Positions 42,915 through 53,945 of a DNA stretch of 64,000 nucleotides are shown here, piece by piece. Each line of letters opens with the position of its first letter. The stretch's first letter is position 1. The notes below the pieces were generated by a model. The model was given only the letters and a program-made list of their open reading frames with translations. It was not told the DNA's origin and searched no databases. Made by a program: the position numbers and the translations under genes. Source of the stretch: Phallusia mammillata (Eukaryota > Chordata > Ascidiacea > Phlebobranchia > Ascidiidae); NCBI GenBank assembly GCA_003260075.1, contig QLIY01000181.1, positions 74,400 to 138,399 of the forward strand, read 5' to 3'.

Positions 42915-43532
42915 GCTCATTACATACAGATAGTCTTCCTAATGTTTCAAACAATGCTCTGGCATTGACGGCGAAAACAATTCCTAGCGGGGTGTGCAAA
43001 CACGACATTCAAATACCAACAAATGTTTCGTCAACTGGGTAAGTTTACTGAGTGAAGATTTCGTATGTTGGAACTGTCACTGCTCTTGAACTGACCCCGA
43101 GCAAAAACTGGCAGAGACACATAAATATGTAGCTAGGTTTCACTCAAGCAACTGTCATACCGCATGAGAAAATAAGGGTAACCAAGCATCCAACAATTGT
43201 CGCGAGTCTATAGTTTTTGTAACTTTCCACAAACCTGCCCATTGCCAATGTACCAATGTAACCGCCCACAGTATTTGCTGTAAGAAGATAACCTCCTGCG
43301 TCGTTCGATAACGGTAGTTTTTCTTCATCAGAGATGGGCTTAAATATTTGCGATATGAGCACATACTGAACAGACATGATTTCCAACACCATTCCCTTGA
43401 CAAGCGTTGAAAGCTATAAACTTTTATAGCTCAAAACAACTTTGGTCAATTTCCAGAAACGATAGACGTTGAAATTACTGCAGTTGTTGCCTTCTTTGTG
43501 AGCTTGAGTGCTTGTTGGGGGTGTGGGTGCAG
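42915..43532 (-). pseudogene. MFS (FLVCR-like) pseudogene fragment, assembly copy 2
   Basis: Allelic copy of the fragment at 46105-46722, with VESYKNYRLATIV in place of VKSYKNYRLAAIV and the same stops. Confidence 0.75.
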
Positions 43533-44565
43533 TTGTTGCCTTCTTTATCCTAAATCGCCACGAGCAAACGCAGTGTTTGATCACAAAACGGGTTTATGCG
43601 ACACATATATGTAATAAAATGATTGTGTCTTTGCGACAGCGTAACATCATAAAATTTTAATAAATCGTAACCAATTATAAGCTGGCGGTATTGTTTGCTG
43701 TAGAACGAAACTTCACATGACCAAATTACGTTAATTCATTTTACGGCGTTTTGTAGTAATAATAATTTGTGCAAATTCTGCAATAGTTGCCCACGAAATT
43801 AGCTCGTTTTGACTTGCTCGTTTAAATTCAGCTAGGAAGTCAAATAGTCCACTGGTTTCATTCAATTGGATTGCCAAATCATATTTGAATCTAATAATAT
43901 TTCCTGTTAATTAGGACGCAGTTAATTAGGTTGTAGATGTGATTTTGTGATCTGGTGTTCACTTGATCTAGCTCTGTGCATTGTACTGTGATTGGATGTT
44001 GTATTTGTGCGGAAGTTTTTCAAAGAGTCATTTGCAAGAGCTCAGGTGTGCAGTCTTACGTCATGTATCCAGAATTGAAAAATCACACTTTCCAATGAAG
44101 TGCAGTAAAACCTGTCTATCGAGTCACATGACATTGATTAAACAGCAAGAACATGACTCTGTGAAGATGAACTTACAGGTAGCCTTCATCTACCGCACGC
44201 AGTACCGCCTGGCGTGCCTCCGTGGCGTCCACTGTTTTTCTACAGAAACGTGTACAGAGATTACAATGACCTTTTACTACACCTTTATCACTACAGTTCG
44301 AACCCAGTTTTTTTCCCGAGGATGATTTTCGATTAGTTATTTGTGTGTAAGTATGTATAAGTTATAAGTCACGTTGTGCGAACCATTCGGCCAAGCTCCA
44401 GCTCTGAATGACGTGAAGAAAGCAATGTTACTACAAATGGCGCCGTATATGCCAGCTGACCTAGTCCAGCTGTGTGAAAGTATAGCTTTCAACTTGTTTT
44501 ACCTCAGCCTAAACTTGTCCGAAGAACCCATTCCGAACGCATATCGACGCCGTGTGGCGTGCGCT

Positions 44566-44566
44566 N
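44566..44566. other. Single N marking a second contig join
   Basis: Left sequence is collinear with 47756; right sequence jumps back to a position equal to 37904 in an intron. Confidence 0.9.
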
Positions 44567-44693
44567 AAGTCCAGGAATCTGGCAATAAAATATAATCATC
44601 ATGTTAATTATGCGTTTTTAGACAACAACGACAACAATTTATTTAATAATCGCATATTTATTGCAATCAAATTTGATTGTGGATTCGTTTTAG

Positions 44694-45247
44694 GCTAGAA
44701 AAGAAGTCGCTGCAACGGATAACGAGTTTGAAATGGTCGAATATGTGATGAAGCAAATGAGTGCCACTTTTTACAGTATTGCACCGAAGTGGTTCATTAA
44801 CAACATGGGTAAAATATTGCCCCTTTTACTCTGTGCATATAATTTGATGAGGTTTTTAATTTTGTCACTAAGCTGTCATGCTTTTGCAATTTGGTACCTA
44901 ACTTTGGTTAACCTTTGTCATGATAAAAGTCAAGGTCTTTGGAAAATAGATACACCCATCAATACAAAGATTCAAACCATTTGTGTTATAGTTAGACAAA
45001 CATCATAATACATTACATACATTAAGATAAGTCTAATATTACAGTGACTGAAAAAGTTGTGACAAGCGAGAAGGTCGATACGCCCATGGATACTTTAATG
45101 AGAAGAGTGGATGCCTTAACTCAAATTGTTACAAACATGGAGATTGATTTTTATTCCAATACCTCTGTTGAAGAGCTGGAATCAGAATTTGAAGCAGCTG
45201 AAAAAGATGAAATTGATGACCGTGTTTATGAAGAGTTGTTGTACTAA
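44694..45247 (+). CDS. Duplicate last two exons of the polycystin-like gene (copy 3)
   Basis: Contains only the final channel-tail exon and the coiled-coil exon, with the same splice sites and stop as 38031-38584. The encoded residues are the same as in copy 1, including the VTEKVV start of the last exon. Probably the same piece of DNA as copy 1 represented twice. Confidence 0.75.
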
Positions 45248-46104
45248 ACGTTTAGTCGGAATGTAATCTTTGACACAGTGCTTCTGTTCAAACATAGTTG
45301 TAAACTTTGACACTACAAATAAAAAAATGTAGGTGAAGTGAAAATTCAATGCTCACAATTACTTTACAATACTTCTACAATAATCACTTCACTGTAAAGT
45401 AAGGGGTGCCCTTTGGCCAATCTGAAGCATTTATACCATGATCACCACCCCTAACTTGGAAAATACCAGGTTTCGCTGCACTGACGGCTTAGCTCTAAAA
45501 CCAAAACTGAGACGGTAACTGCAAACAGGGCTCGTCTCAATACAAGTTTACTAAAAAATACTAATGCAAAAAAGTTTAGTAATCAGCTTTAACAGTTACA
45601 ACAAGACACGACACTATGCACTATGGTTTACACTCAAACTGCCTCAAAATTAAAACGGAGCAAGGCAGTCGAAGACGTCACACGGTCTCGCGTCTAATCA
45701 CAACTATCCACGCGCTCCGCGTCAACGTGTACATAATTAGTGTGAGACGATAATTGATAAGGTAGATAAATGTAGTTGAAAAGCAAATGGATGTACAGCA
45801 TTTAACAAATATAAATCATATTAAATATAGACAATAAGGTGTGCGTGTAATAGGGTACTAATTCGTAGGAAGTAAAACAATGTTAATAAAAATAAACGGT
45901 GTGTAGATAATCAACAGAAAAATAGAACCGTGAAAACAAATTTACCTGTAAACAAATCTTTGCATACATGAAATGTTATAAGTGCGCAAATACTCAAACG
46001 AAATGTATTTGATCCATGAAATATGGAAACCTATAATAAAAGGAAGCAAGATGGAAACAGTGATGATATACAATAAAACAAAGAGAATAACAATGTGCGC
46101 ACGC

Positions 46105-46722
46105 GCTCATTACATACATATAGTCTTCCTAATGTTTCAAACAATGCTCTGGCATTGACGGCGAAAACAATTCCTAACGGGGTGTGCAAACACGACATTC
46201 AAATACCAACAAAGGTTTCGTCAACTGGGTAAGTTTACTGAGTGAAGATTTCGTATGTTGGAACTGTCACTGCTCTTGAACTGACCCCGAGCAAAAAGTT
46301 GCAGAGACACATAAATATGTAGCTAGGTTTCACTCAAGCAACTGTCATACCGCATGAGAAAATAAGGGTAACCAAGCATCCAACAATTGCCGCGAGTCTA
46401 TAGTTTTTGTAACTTTTCACAAACCTGCCCATTGCCAATGTACCAATGTAACCGCCCACAGTATTTGCTGTAAGAAGATAACCTCCTGCGTCGTTCGATA
46501 ACGGTAGTTTTTCTTCATCAGAGATGGGCTTAAATATTTGCGATATGAGCACATACTGAACAGACATGATTTCCAACACCATTCCCTTGACAAGCGTTGA
46601 AAGCTATAAACTTTTATAGCTCAAAACAACTTTGGTCAATTTCCAGAAACGATAGACGTTGAAATTACTGCAGTTGTTGCCTTCTTTGAGAGCTTGAGTG
46701 CTTGCTGGGGGTGTGGGTGCAG
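46105..46722 (-). pseudogene. Decayed FLVCR-like MFS transporter, C-terminal half
   Basis: Read on the minus strand it aligns along its length to the protein of 49296-50440: ALKEGN, FWKLTKVVLSYKS, then VLISQIFKPISDEEKLPLS, GGYLLTANTVGGYIGTL, NFLLGVSSRA, YPVDETFVGI and LHTPLGIVF. In-frame stops interrupt it, in KSL*LSTLV, VA*VKPS, FTQ*TYP and GI*MS. It lacks the N-terminal half. Relation to the fragment at 52425-52586, same strand and N-terminal, suggests one disrupted gene. Confidence 0.85.
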
Positions 46723-47164
46723 TTGTTGCCTTCTTTATCCTAAATCGCCACGAGCAAACGCAGTGTTTGATCACAAAACGGGTTTATGCGACACATATAT
46801 GTAGTAAAATGATTGTGTCTTTGCGACAGCGTAACATCATAAAATTTTAATAAATCGTAACCAATTATAAGCTGGCGGTATTGTTTGCTGTAGAACGAAA
46901 CTTCACATGACCAAATTACGTTAATTCATTTTACGGCGTTTTGTAGTAATAATAATTTGTGCAAATTCTGCAATAGTTGCCCACGAAATTAGCTCGTTTT
47001 GACTTGCTCGTTTAAATTCAGCTAGGAAGTCAAATAGTCCACTGGTTTCATTCAATTGGATTGCCAAATCATATTTGAATCTAATAATATTTCCTGTTAA
47101 TTAGGACGCAGTTAATTAGGTTGTAGATGTGATTTTGTGATCTGGTGTTCACTTGATCTAGCTC

Positions 47165-47852
47165 TGTGCATTGTACTGTGATTGGATGTTGTATTTGTGC
47201 GGAGTTTTTTCAAAGAGTCATTTGCAAGAGCTCAGGTGTGCAGTCTTACGTCATGTATCCAGAATTGAAAAATCACACTTTCCAATAAAGTGCAGTAAAA
47301 CCTGTCTATCGAGTCACATGACATTGATTAAACAGCAAGAACATGACTCTGTGAAGATGAACTTACAGGTAGCCTTCATCTACCGCACGCAGTACCGCCT
47401 GGCGTGCCTCCGTGGCGTCCACTGTTTTTCTACAGAAACGTGTACAGAGATTACAATGACCTTTTACTACACCTTTATCACTACAGTTCGAACCCAGTTT
47501 TTTTTCCCGAGGAAGATTTTCGATTAGTTATTTGTGTGTAAGTATGTATAAGTTATAAGTCACGTTGTGCGAACCATTCGGCCAAGCTCCAGCTCTGAAT
47601 GACGTGAAGAAAGCAATGTTACTACAAATGGCGCCGTATATGCCAGCTGACCTAGTCCAGCTGTGTGAAAGTATAGCTTTCAACTTGTTTTACTTCAGCC
47701 TAAACTTGTCCGAAGAACCCATTCCGAACGCATATCGACTCCGTGTGGCGTGCGCTGTATGTTTGCAAAACGGAAACAAATTAGGACCCAATCTTGTACG
47801 TTGTAATTTTAGGATGCACGAAAAAATACAGTATTTTGGTCACGTTTATTGA
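47165..47852 (+). other. Unassigned open frames, repeated in copy 2
   Basis: Frames of 118 and 95 codons (47171-47527, 47565-47852) are partly open in both haplotypes. Segments such as KKAMLLQMAPYMPADLVQLC look coding-like, and the region is less AT-rich than its surroundings. I recognise no family, and splice-like sites are present on both strands, so no gene model is proposed. Confidence 0.2.
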
Positions 47853-48340
47853 TATGATTGTGAGAACAACAATTAGTCAGCATAAAGACAAACCAATCGC
47901 CGGCATTTCAAATGCTAAAAACGACACTAAAAGAGCAATCAGATAACGGTTATCGATATACTATGCCAGACTAAAAGCCAAAAAGGTTGAAAATTTGTGG
48001 CACTACGGTTGAAGCAATCAAAGAATAAAATAAAATAAAAAAACAAGTATAAAAACCAGAAACCCCGTATTCAGCATACTTTGTTTTACTGTTTCAAACC
48101 GTATAAAGTTCGTTTGTTTTGGTACGTCGTTGTACATTATGCTCTGTTGTGCGTTTTTCTACACGGTTCTGCAGAAACTGACCATGCGATTTTACTTTCA
48201 GGCAAAGCATATTTATTTACATGGAGTGGTTCAGTTTTTCGGAAAAGTGCATCCTCTGTTATGTCTACATTCAACTGCAACCACAGTTTTAGCAGGAAGC
48301 ATTTTGCAGCATCACGATGTGCACCATTTCATACATATAT

Positions 48341-48461
48341 CGTGTTATATTTATTGATGTAATAAATGTTAAATTCTTGTTGGCGTGTTATATTTATTGA
48401 TGTAATAAATGTTAAATTCTTGTTGGCGTGTTATATTTATTGATGTAATAAATGTTAAATC
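48341..48461. repeat. 43-bp tandem repeat, about 2.8 copies
   Basis: The unit beginning CGTGTTATATTTATTGATGT starts at 48341, 48384 and 48427 with an exact 43-bp period. Each unit contains AATAAA on the plus strand. Confidence 0.9.
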
Positions 48462-49295
48462 GCCTAAAAATGCGACTTTGCAAATAATTAGCAAATTCAA
48501 CATGTATTTTTTTGTATTTTTGGTATGGCAAAAAATACATGTTTATGTTATAACAGTGGTGTAATGTTGTTATGTAACTTTTTGAAAATTGTTACGTATA
48601 AATTGGATTACACCGCCACTTCCATTCCAAATGCAAAGTTGTCATGTTACTCGAATTTCTTTATTTTATGTAATTGCCTATGTTTACAATGGAAAATATT
48701 AAGGTTTAATGTGTTTTTCGTCAAATATTAGGCTACATCAATCAAACATATGAAACAATACACACGTGGGTCAAATGGCTTTATTTTTTAAATAAGCTTA
48801 AACTATGTACCCGTATGGACAACAGTGATAAAGATTATACCCTATAATATACAATTGTCGAAAAGACAGTCCAGTGGTATATGCCATCAGTAAACCATAC
48901 ATGGACAAAGACAAATATCCCGCTTCAATATAGCTTATTAAAATGAAACTTGCAACAAAAATTGGCAGCATGGTAAAATTATTCCACAGAGTGCAAATAA
49001 GATATTAAAGAAGAATAACCCGTGATTATTCCACCAATTCCTTTTTAACGCCATAGCCCCATTTGTTTTTAGAACAAACTCTTCGACAAATTTAGTTGCC
49101 AAAACAATACATTCAATATTTCTGTACCAATTAGGTAACCTGCACATACAAGCGCCTTGTCACAAACCATAAACACAGTTGATAGATTGATAGGCATTTT
49201 TTGGAGTAAACTATTGGCAGGTGGACTGGGGCAACAATATCCCATTATGTGGCGCCATTTGTGGTTACGTTGCCACTCACTGCTTTTGCTTCCAG
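48462..49295. other. Sequence upstream of the MFS gene, no gene assigned
   Basis: AT-rich. No clear exon for the missing first membrane helices of the transporter. The stretch just before 49296 can be read as VDWGNNIPLCGAICGYVA in another frame, which could be part of the N-terminal region. Confidence 0.4.
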
Positions 49296-50440
49296 TAGAC
49301 AAATCAAGCTCCGTTTTTTTAAGTATTTCTGCGGCAAGTTTTTTGACAGTTGGTTATGCATGTTTTACTGCATCACTTCTCCATCGATCTTTGTTTGCTG
49401 TGTTGGTAATTGGACAGGGTTTCGTGGGCGTGGCGTCTCTTCTGTTGTACGCCCTTCCACCCATTTTTGCAGTACTTTGGTTTCCAGAGAGCGAGGTTGG
49501 AACTTCAATAGGAATTCAGCTTTTTGGAATATACAGTGGTATGGCAGTTGGCTCTGCATTGCCTGTATCAATACTTTATAAGTTCACTAACACAAGTAGC
49601 TTTGAGGGTGAGGAATCTTTGCGAAACAATCAGTTTAAACTGATTATTATGTATGGTTCCATACTGGCGATTGCCGTAATAGTCAACATCTTACTGGTAA
49701 TTTTTATAACCAACCAACCAACGAAACCTCCAACAAGGGCTCAAGCTCTCAAAGATGGCAATAAACCCACTAAATTTAATCTTCATCATTTCTGGAATTT
49801 AACCAAGGTTGTTTTGACCAATAAAAGTTTCTTGCTTTCGACGCTTGTGTATGGAATGTCACTGGAAATCTTCTCTGCTCAGAATGTGCTTATTTCGCAA
49901 ATAATTAAACCCATTACTGATGTAGAAAACCTACCATTATCTGATAACCAAGCAGGAGGTTATCTCCTGACAGCAAATGCTGTAGGCGGCTGTATTGGAA
50001 CATTGACAATGGGCAGATTAGTGAAAAATTACAAAAACTACGAAGTGGCAACGATTGTCGGCTGCTTGGTTACACTAATTTTCTCGTGTGGCATGACTGT
50101 TGCTTGGTTAAAATCCGGCCCCCCCCCCCTATTCCTGTCTATCTGCAACTTTTTACTCGGCGCAAGTTCGCGAGCAGCGCTGGTTCTAATATACGAAATT
50201 GTCACCCAGGAAACTTACCCAATTGACGAGACGTTTGTTGGTATTTGGATAACGTGTTTGCAGACCCCACTTGGAATTGTTTTTACCACTATTGCCAGAG
50301 CATTATTTCAGTCGTTAGGAAGTCTTCCTGTCGTAATATTTTTGCCGGTTAATTATGCTACCGCTTTAGGTATAAGCTTTTTCATAACGACCACAAACAA
50401 AAGGCTACAGGTGGCAGAAAATCCGATGCAAGTTCAATAA
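49296..50440 (+). CDS. FLVCR-like major facilitator transporter, 5' end unresolved
   Basis: An uninterrupted frame of about 380 codons ends at TAA 50438-50440. It covers roughly the last nine helices of an MFS protein of the FLVCR (SLC49) type: SLFAVLVIGQGFVGVAS, AVLWFPESEVGTSIGIQLFG, a central loop (TNQPTKPPTRAQALKD), AGGYLLTANAVGGCIGTLTM, LLGASSRAALVLIYE and FVGIWITCLQTPLGIV. Family members move haem, choline or related solutes across membranes; the substrate here is unknown. The frame stays open upstream to 49157 but without an ATG and without family similarity. A pyrimidine-rich stretch ending in CAG/TAG at 49291-49298 looks like a splice acceptor, so earlier exons are expected. A C11 run (50119-50129) lies inside the frame. 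It could be a truncated gene. Confidence 0.75.
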
Positions 50441-52424
50441 CACAGTTTCAAGCATTCTATTTTAAATTTTACCAAGATTTGAAGTTTAGTGTTTCATGTA
50501 AAACCACAGTTAGAAAAAAACACACTTCTTAAATCTATATTATTTACGTTATCTTTGTTAATTGTTGCTTAGAATGGCAAATATATTACTAAACCAATTC
50601 TCGTAGTTATATTGTGAAACAATTTTTAGTATACCGCTCTCACGCTGTGTTCCAATTCTGTATGCTCGATTAGATTTGCCGACAAAAACATTTCGATTTG
50701 TTTAATATTGTCGGTGTTTTTCGCAGGATTTGTACCTTTATTAGTACACATGTTTTAAGTTGTAACCAAGTCATACAATTTTTTCGTTTTGCAATGTAAT
50801 ATAAATAATATGAGTATCGCCGATTTAATTGTATCCTCAGTTCTAAGCAATAAACGAAAAACGCACAATTGTTATTTAGGTAATAAAAGCTCGGCACGAT
50901 TTGAATGTTTCATTTGCTGTGGTAGTTTGCGCCATTTTCTGGTGGTTAGTGTTCCGCCCAAGGAGCTTTAAACACTACTTTGGCATTAAGCTTAAGATTT
51001 TGATTTGCTTTTACCAGATTGGGAAACCTGTTGCCCAAACCACCGTTTGTGCGGTGTTTGAAGGGGAAGTTTGTTTTGAAACCCGTTAATCCCATTTTGC
51101 AGCGAGGTCATGGTGTTAAAAAAATCTGAATTTCGGCACTTTTGGGGTAATCTACTAAGACTATATCGTAGTCGGAGAACTCTAGTTTTTCACCTACACA
51201 GGTAGTGTCTAAACATCGAACCGTCAGTACCAGATTTCTTGAGCCGAGCGAATTTAGGTGCGTTTTCAATGTTTTGTTTTGATTTTTACACTATAGAAGC
51301 CCAAATACCTCATAATTGCATATGTGTGTGATTCATTGCATTTAAGTGTCAATTTCTTGCGTTTTTTAAAAATAAACTGAAGATCGTACTTATTCCAAAA
51401 TGTAATTTGGCAGTAATAACATTTAATCGGTTATCAATTTTTACCATTAGGTCTTTTTAAGTAGATATTTTTTCTGTGCAAAGTAATGACCCTTATTTGC
51501 ATTTCCTGCAAGTTTCATTCAAATCCGTTGGGATTTGACCCCAAAATTTGAGCGCCAAACCTAAACTGCCACCTTTTTACGTCATAAAATTTTTCTACTA
51601 AATTGCATTTTTTTAACTAGCCGCCCCGAAATTTGGCGCTTATCACTTTGATTTTCAGGAACGTAAAGCTTTTCCAAAAAAAATGAGCAATATTTTATTT
51701 TTCCCGTTTTATTTCAAGTTACCAAAAACGGAATATTTCGGCCCAAAATTTTTTAAAATTTGTGGCAAAAATTTTTTTTTAAAGAAAAAAACCGTCTTTG
51801 ACAATAAAATAAACATTGCAATATTGGCGATGGACATCGACAGTGATAACACCGTTGTCTTATGAGTAAAAACCGTGTTGATACGATGTGACTACACTCT
51901 GTAACGTAAATGTAATTTACGTTGTAACTTGTAAGGCTAACCAAAGTCGTGCGGATTGTGGCATTAAAGCTGGAATGATTTTCTGAGGCGTGACATAACA
52001 CCTTTTTGACAAAACTGCGGTCAAATTAGGAAATAGACTAGTCACGTCTGCCGCCAAAAGATACAGTCTTGCCTACCTTTTGTTGAAACCTACGTGATGG
52101 AAAAAAGGGCGATAAGACGAACGTGTGACCGAAATTGTTCCTCCCGCAAGCAACCTGCAAAGTTATCTAACTTGTCTGTCTGTAGGAACAAAACAGTTGT
52201 TTCAAAACTGGTTACGGCAAGCAAATATATATTTCTATATATATTACAGCAAGTGTAGCTGTTAGTTAAGTACAAAAAAAAACTATGTAGAAAGAAATCA
52301 CCCAGGCGTATATTACGTCATAATTTCACTCTACAAGCCTCACGAAATATCATAGTCATCATGTCAGCATACATTCTTCAATCTAGAAACACTGGCAGCA
52401 AAAACACTGATAATAATTCAACTA
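50441..52424. other. Intergenic, nothing recognised
   Basis: AT-rich, with several AATAAA motifs after the transporter (first at about 50848). No coding frame with family similarity was seen. Confidence 0.5.
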
Positions 52425-52586
52425 TTGGGTGGTCATAAGCAACGTCGAAACGATGCCATTTTATGTTTGGCCAACCATCATTACTGCAAATAAACTTTGG
52501 TTTAACATGGCAGTGGTGAAACATAAGAAAGCTGAAACTACCGCAAAAGAAGATAAATTGGCAAGAAATTGAGACCGGCTTGTTTT
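52425..52586 (-). pseudogene. Decayed FLVCR-like fragment, N-terminal part
   Basis: On the minus strand the fragment reads KTSRSQFLANLSSF, then FTTAMLNQSLFAVMMVGQT. This parallels KSSSVFLSISAASF and FTASLLHRSLFAVLVIGQG of the intact gene. A stop follows GQT. Similarity fades upstream at the point corresponding to the proposed acceptor at 49296. Confidence 0.75.
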
Positions 52587-53027
52587 GTGACAGTTCAGTA
52601 CTTTGATAGTAATGATAATGCGACAAACAGTCTGCTGTTGTGAAGCTTTTGGCACAATACTACCTATGTGAAATTAGCAGAAATGTAATTTGCTGGTGTA
52701 GTATTTTTTCAGTATTTGTGCAAAGCTTAACTATGCGTCATTTCATGAGCGTATTAGGAAAACGTCGCTTTGTATCTTGTAAGTGCAGAGAAGAAAGAGC
52801 TTTGAAAAAGGCGAGAAAATGTAAGTATGTGCCACGAAGGCAGATAAATTTCAAATGGGCACAATATTTTATTTATTAGTCAAAGAGATGTTGAAAAGAT
52901 TCAGGTATCATTTTTTCGTAGAATTAGTTTCTGTTGAAAATAAATCTAATCTTGTCACGAAATTCTGTTTATTTTTATCAATTTCAATTTGTAGCCCACT
53001 CAAAGTTTGGTCACTCACATCAACCTA

Positions 53028-53030
<3 letters not shown>

Positions 53031-53085
<55 letters not shown>
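53031..53085. repeat. Poly-C tract of 55 bases
   Basis: An uninterrupted C run in intergenic DNA. Flanks show no duplication. The recorded length is probably unreliable. Confidence 0.95.
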
Positions 53086-53566
53086 TTTCTAATTTGACAC
53101 AACACGCCGTTAAAGATAATTTATTTCTCGAATGTGTTCAAAATGTTAATCAATAAACACATTAAGCCAATAATTTTCGAATCAGTGGAAAATTTCGGAA
53201 CAAACATTATGTATTTTCTACTGCTTTCATACTGTTTAAATAACGCGACGGTATTTATTATGTCAATACTTTAACTGCTATTTTGTTGTAACATTATTTG
53301 ACCTTGTTCTCAATGACGTAAAACGAATTGTCATTTAGCTCCTACTAATTTCACGTCCATAAGCTGTTTCATTCCCCCTTTTCGAACAAAATGCAAGTTG
53401 TGTGAAGCGTGATGTTTGTTAAATGAAACGGCATAAGTTGTCCAACTACCCGAGATCTGTTTTGTTAAATACAATTCACAAATAAACCATGTCAATTTTG
53501 TTTGTTTTTATCAGTTGCTGCAGATCAAATCTACATGCTACGTGAACTCATCTAAAATATACTTTC

Positions 53567-53591
53567 ATATATATATATGTATATATATACA
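53567..53591. repeat. AT microsatellite
   Basis: Alternating AT/TA with one G interruption. Confidence 0.8.
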
Positions 53592-53752
53592 CGGAAATTC
53601 TTGACAATGGCATGTTTGTAATTAACACAAGATGTGATCACAATAACATTTACTGCACACCAATTGTTTGAGAATGCACAAGCGAAATTTCCAAGAAATA
53701 CATTGCTGTTCTGCACCAGACATAGCCGTATCATTGTAGTTAGTTTCCGATG

Positions 53753-53758
53753 TTTATT
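53753..53758 (-). terminator. Polyadenylation signal for the minus-strand discoidin gene
   Basis: TTTATT on the plus strand reads AATAAA on minus, about 190 bases after the stop codon. Confidence 0.5.
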
Positions 53759-53945
53759 GAATTATCAACAGTTGATCCATCACTTTGGCTGAAATAAAAG
53801 GTCAGGAAGCGCATATTTGCAAAATCAGTATGCGGTCAATGTCAAAACGTATAGACACAAAGTAAAGGACGAAGGATCATGATGAAAAATTTCACTTTTG
53901 CAGGTGCTACACAAATTTCATGCCAAAGTCATAATTAATCTACCA

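Larger units (their letters stand above)
39809..44565. repeat. Triplicated segment, copy 2 (probable alternative haplotype contig)
   Basis: Begins in mid-exon and is collinear with 36337-39807, then with 46470-47756. It differs from both other copies by scattered substitutions and small indels, for example AACTGGCAGAG against AAGTTGCAGAG and an extra AAC triplet near 41433. Confidence 0.88.
44567..47756. repeat. Triplicated segment, copy 3 (start of third contig)
   Basis: Almost identical to copy 1 from 37904 to 39807, then collinear with copy 2. It continues without a break into unique sequence after 47756, so it is the copy that joins the true downstream region. Confidence 0.88.

Noticed and set aside
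36337..45247. A true tandem cluster of three polycystin genes
   Set aside because: Copies begin in mid-exon or mid-intron at single N bases, and two of three are nearly identical; contig overlap explains this better.
49157..49295. Transporter start at 49157
   Set aside because: The first codon is TTG, there is no family similarity before 49296, and a splice acceptor-like site lies at 49291-49298.
52855..53097. A polyproline-ending protein at the poly-C tract
   Set aside because: The frame is created by the homopolymer and has no recognised domain before it.
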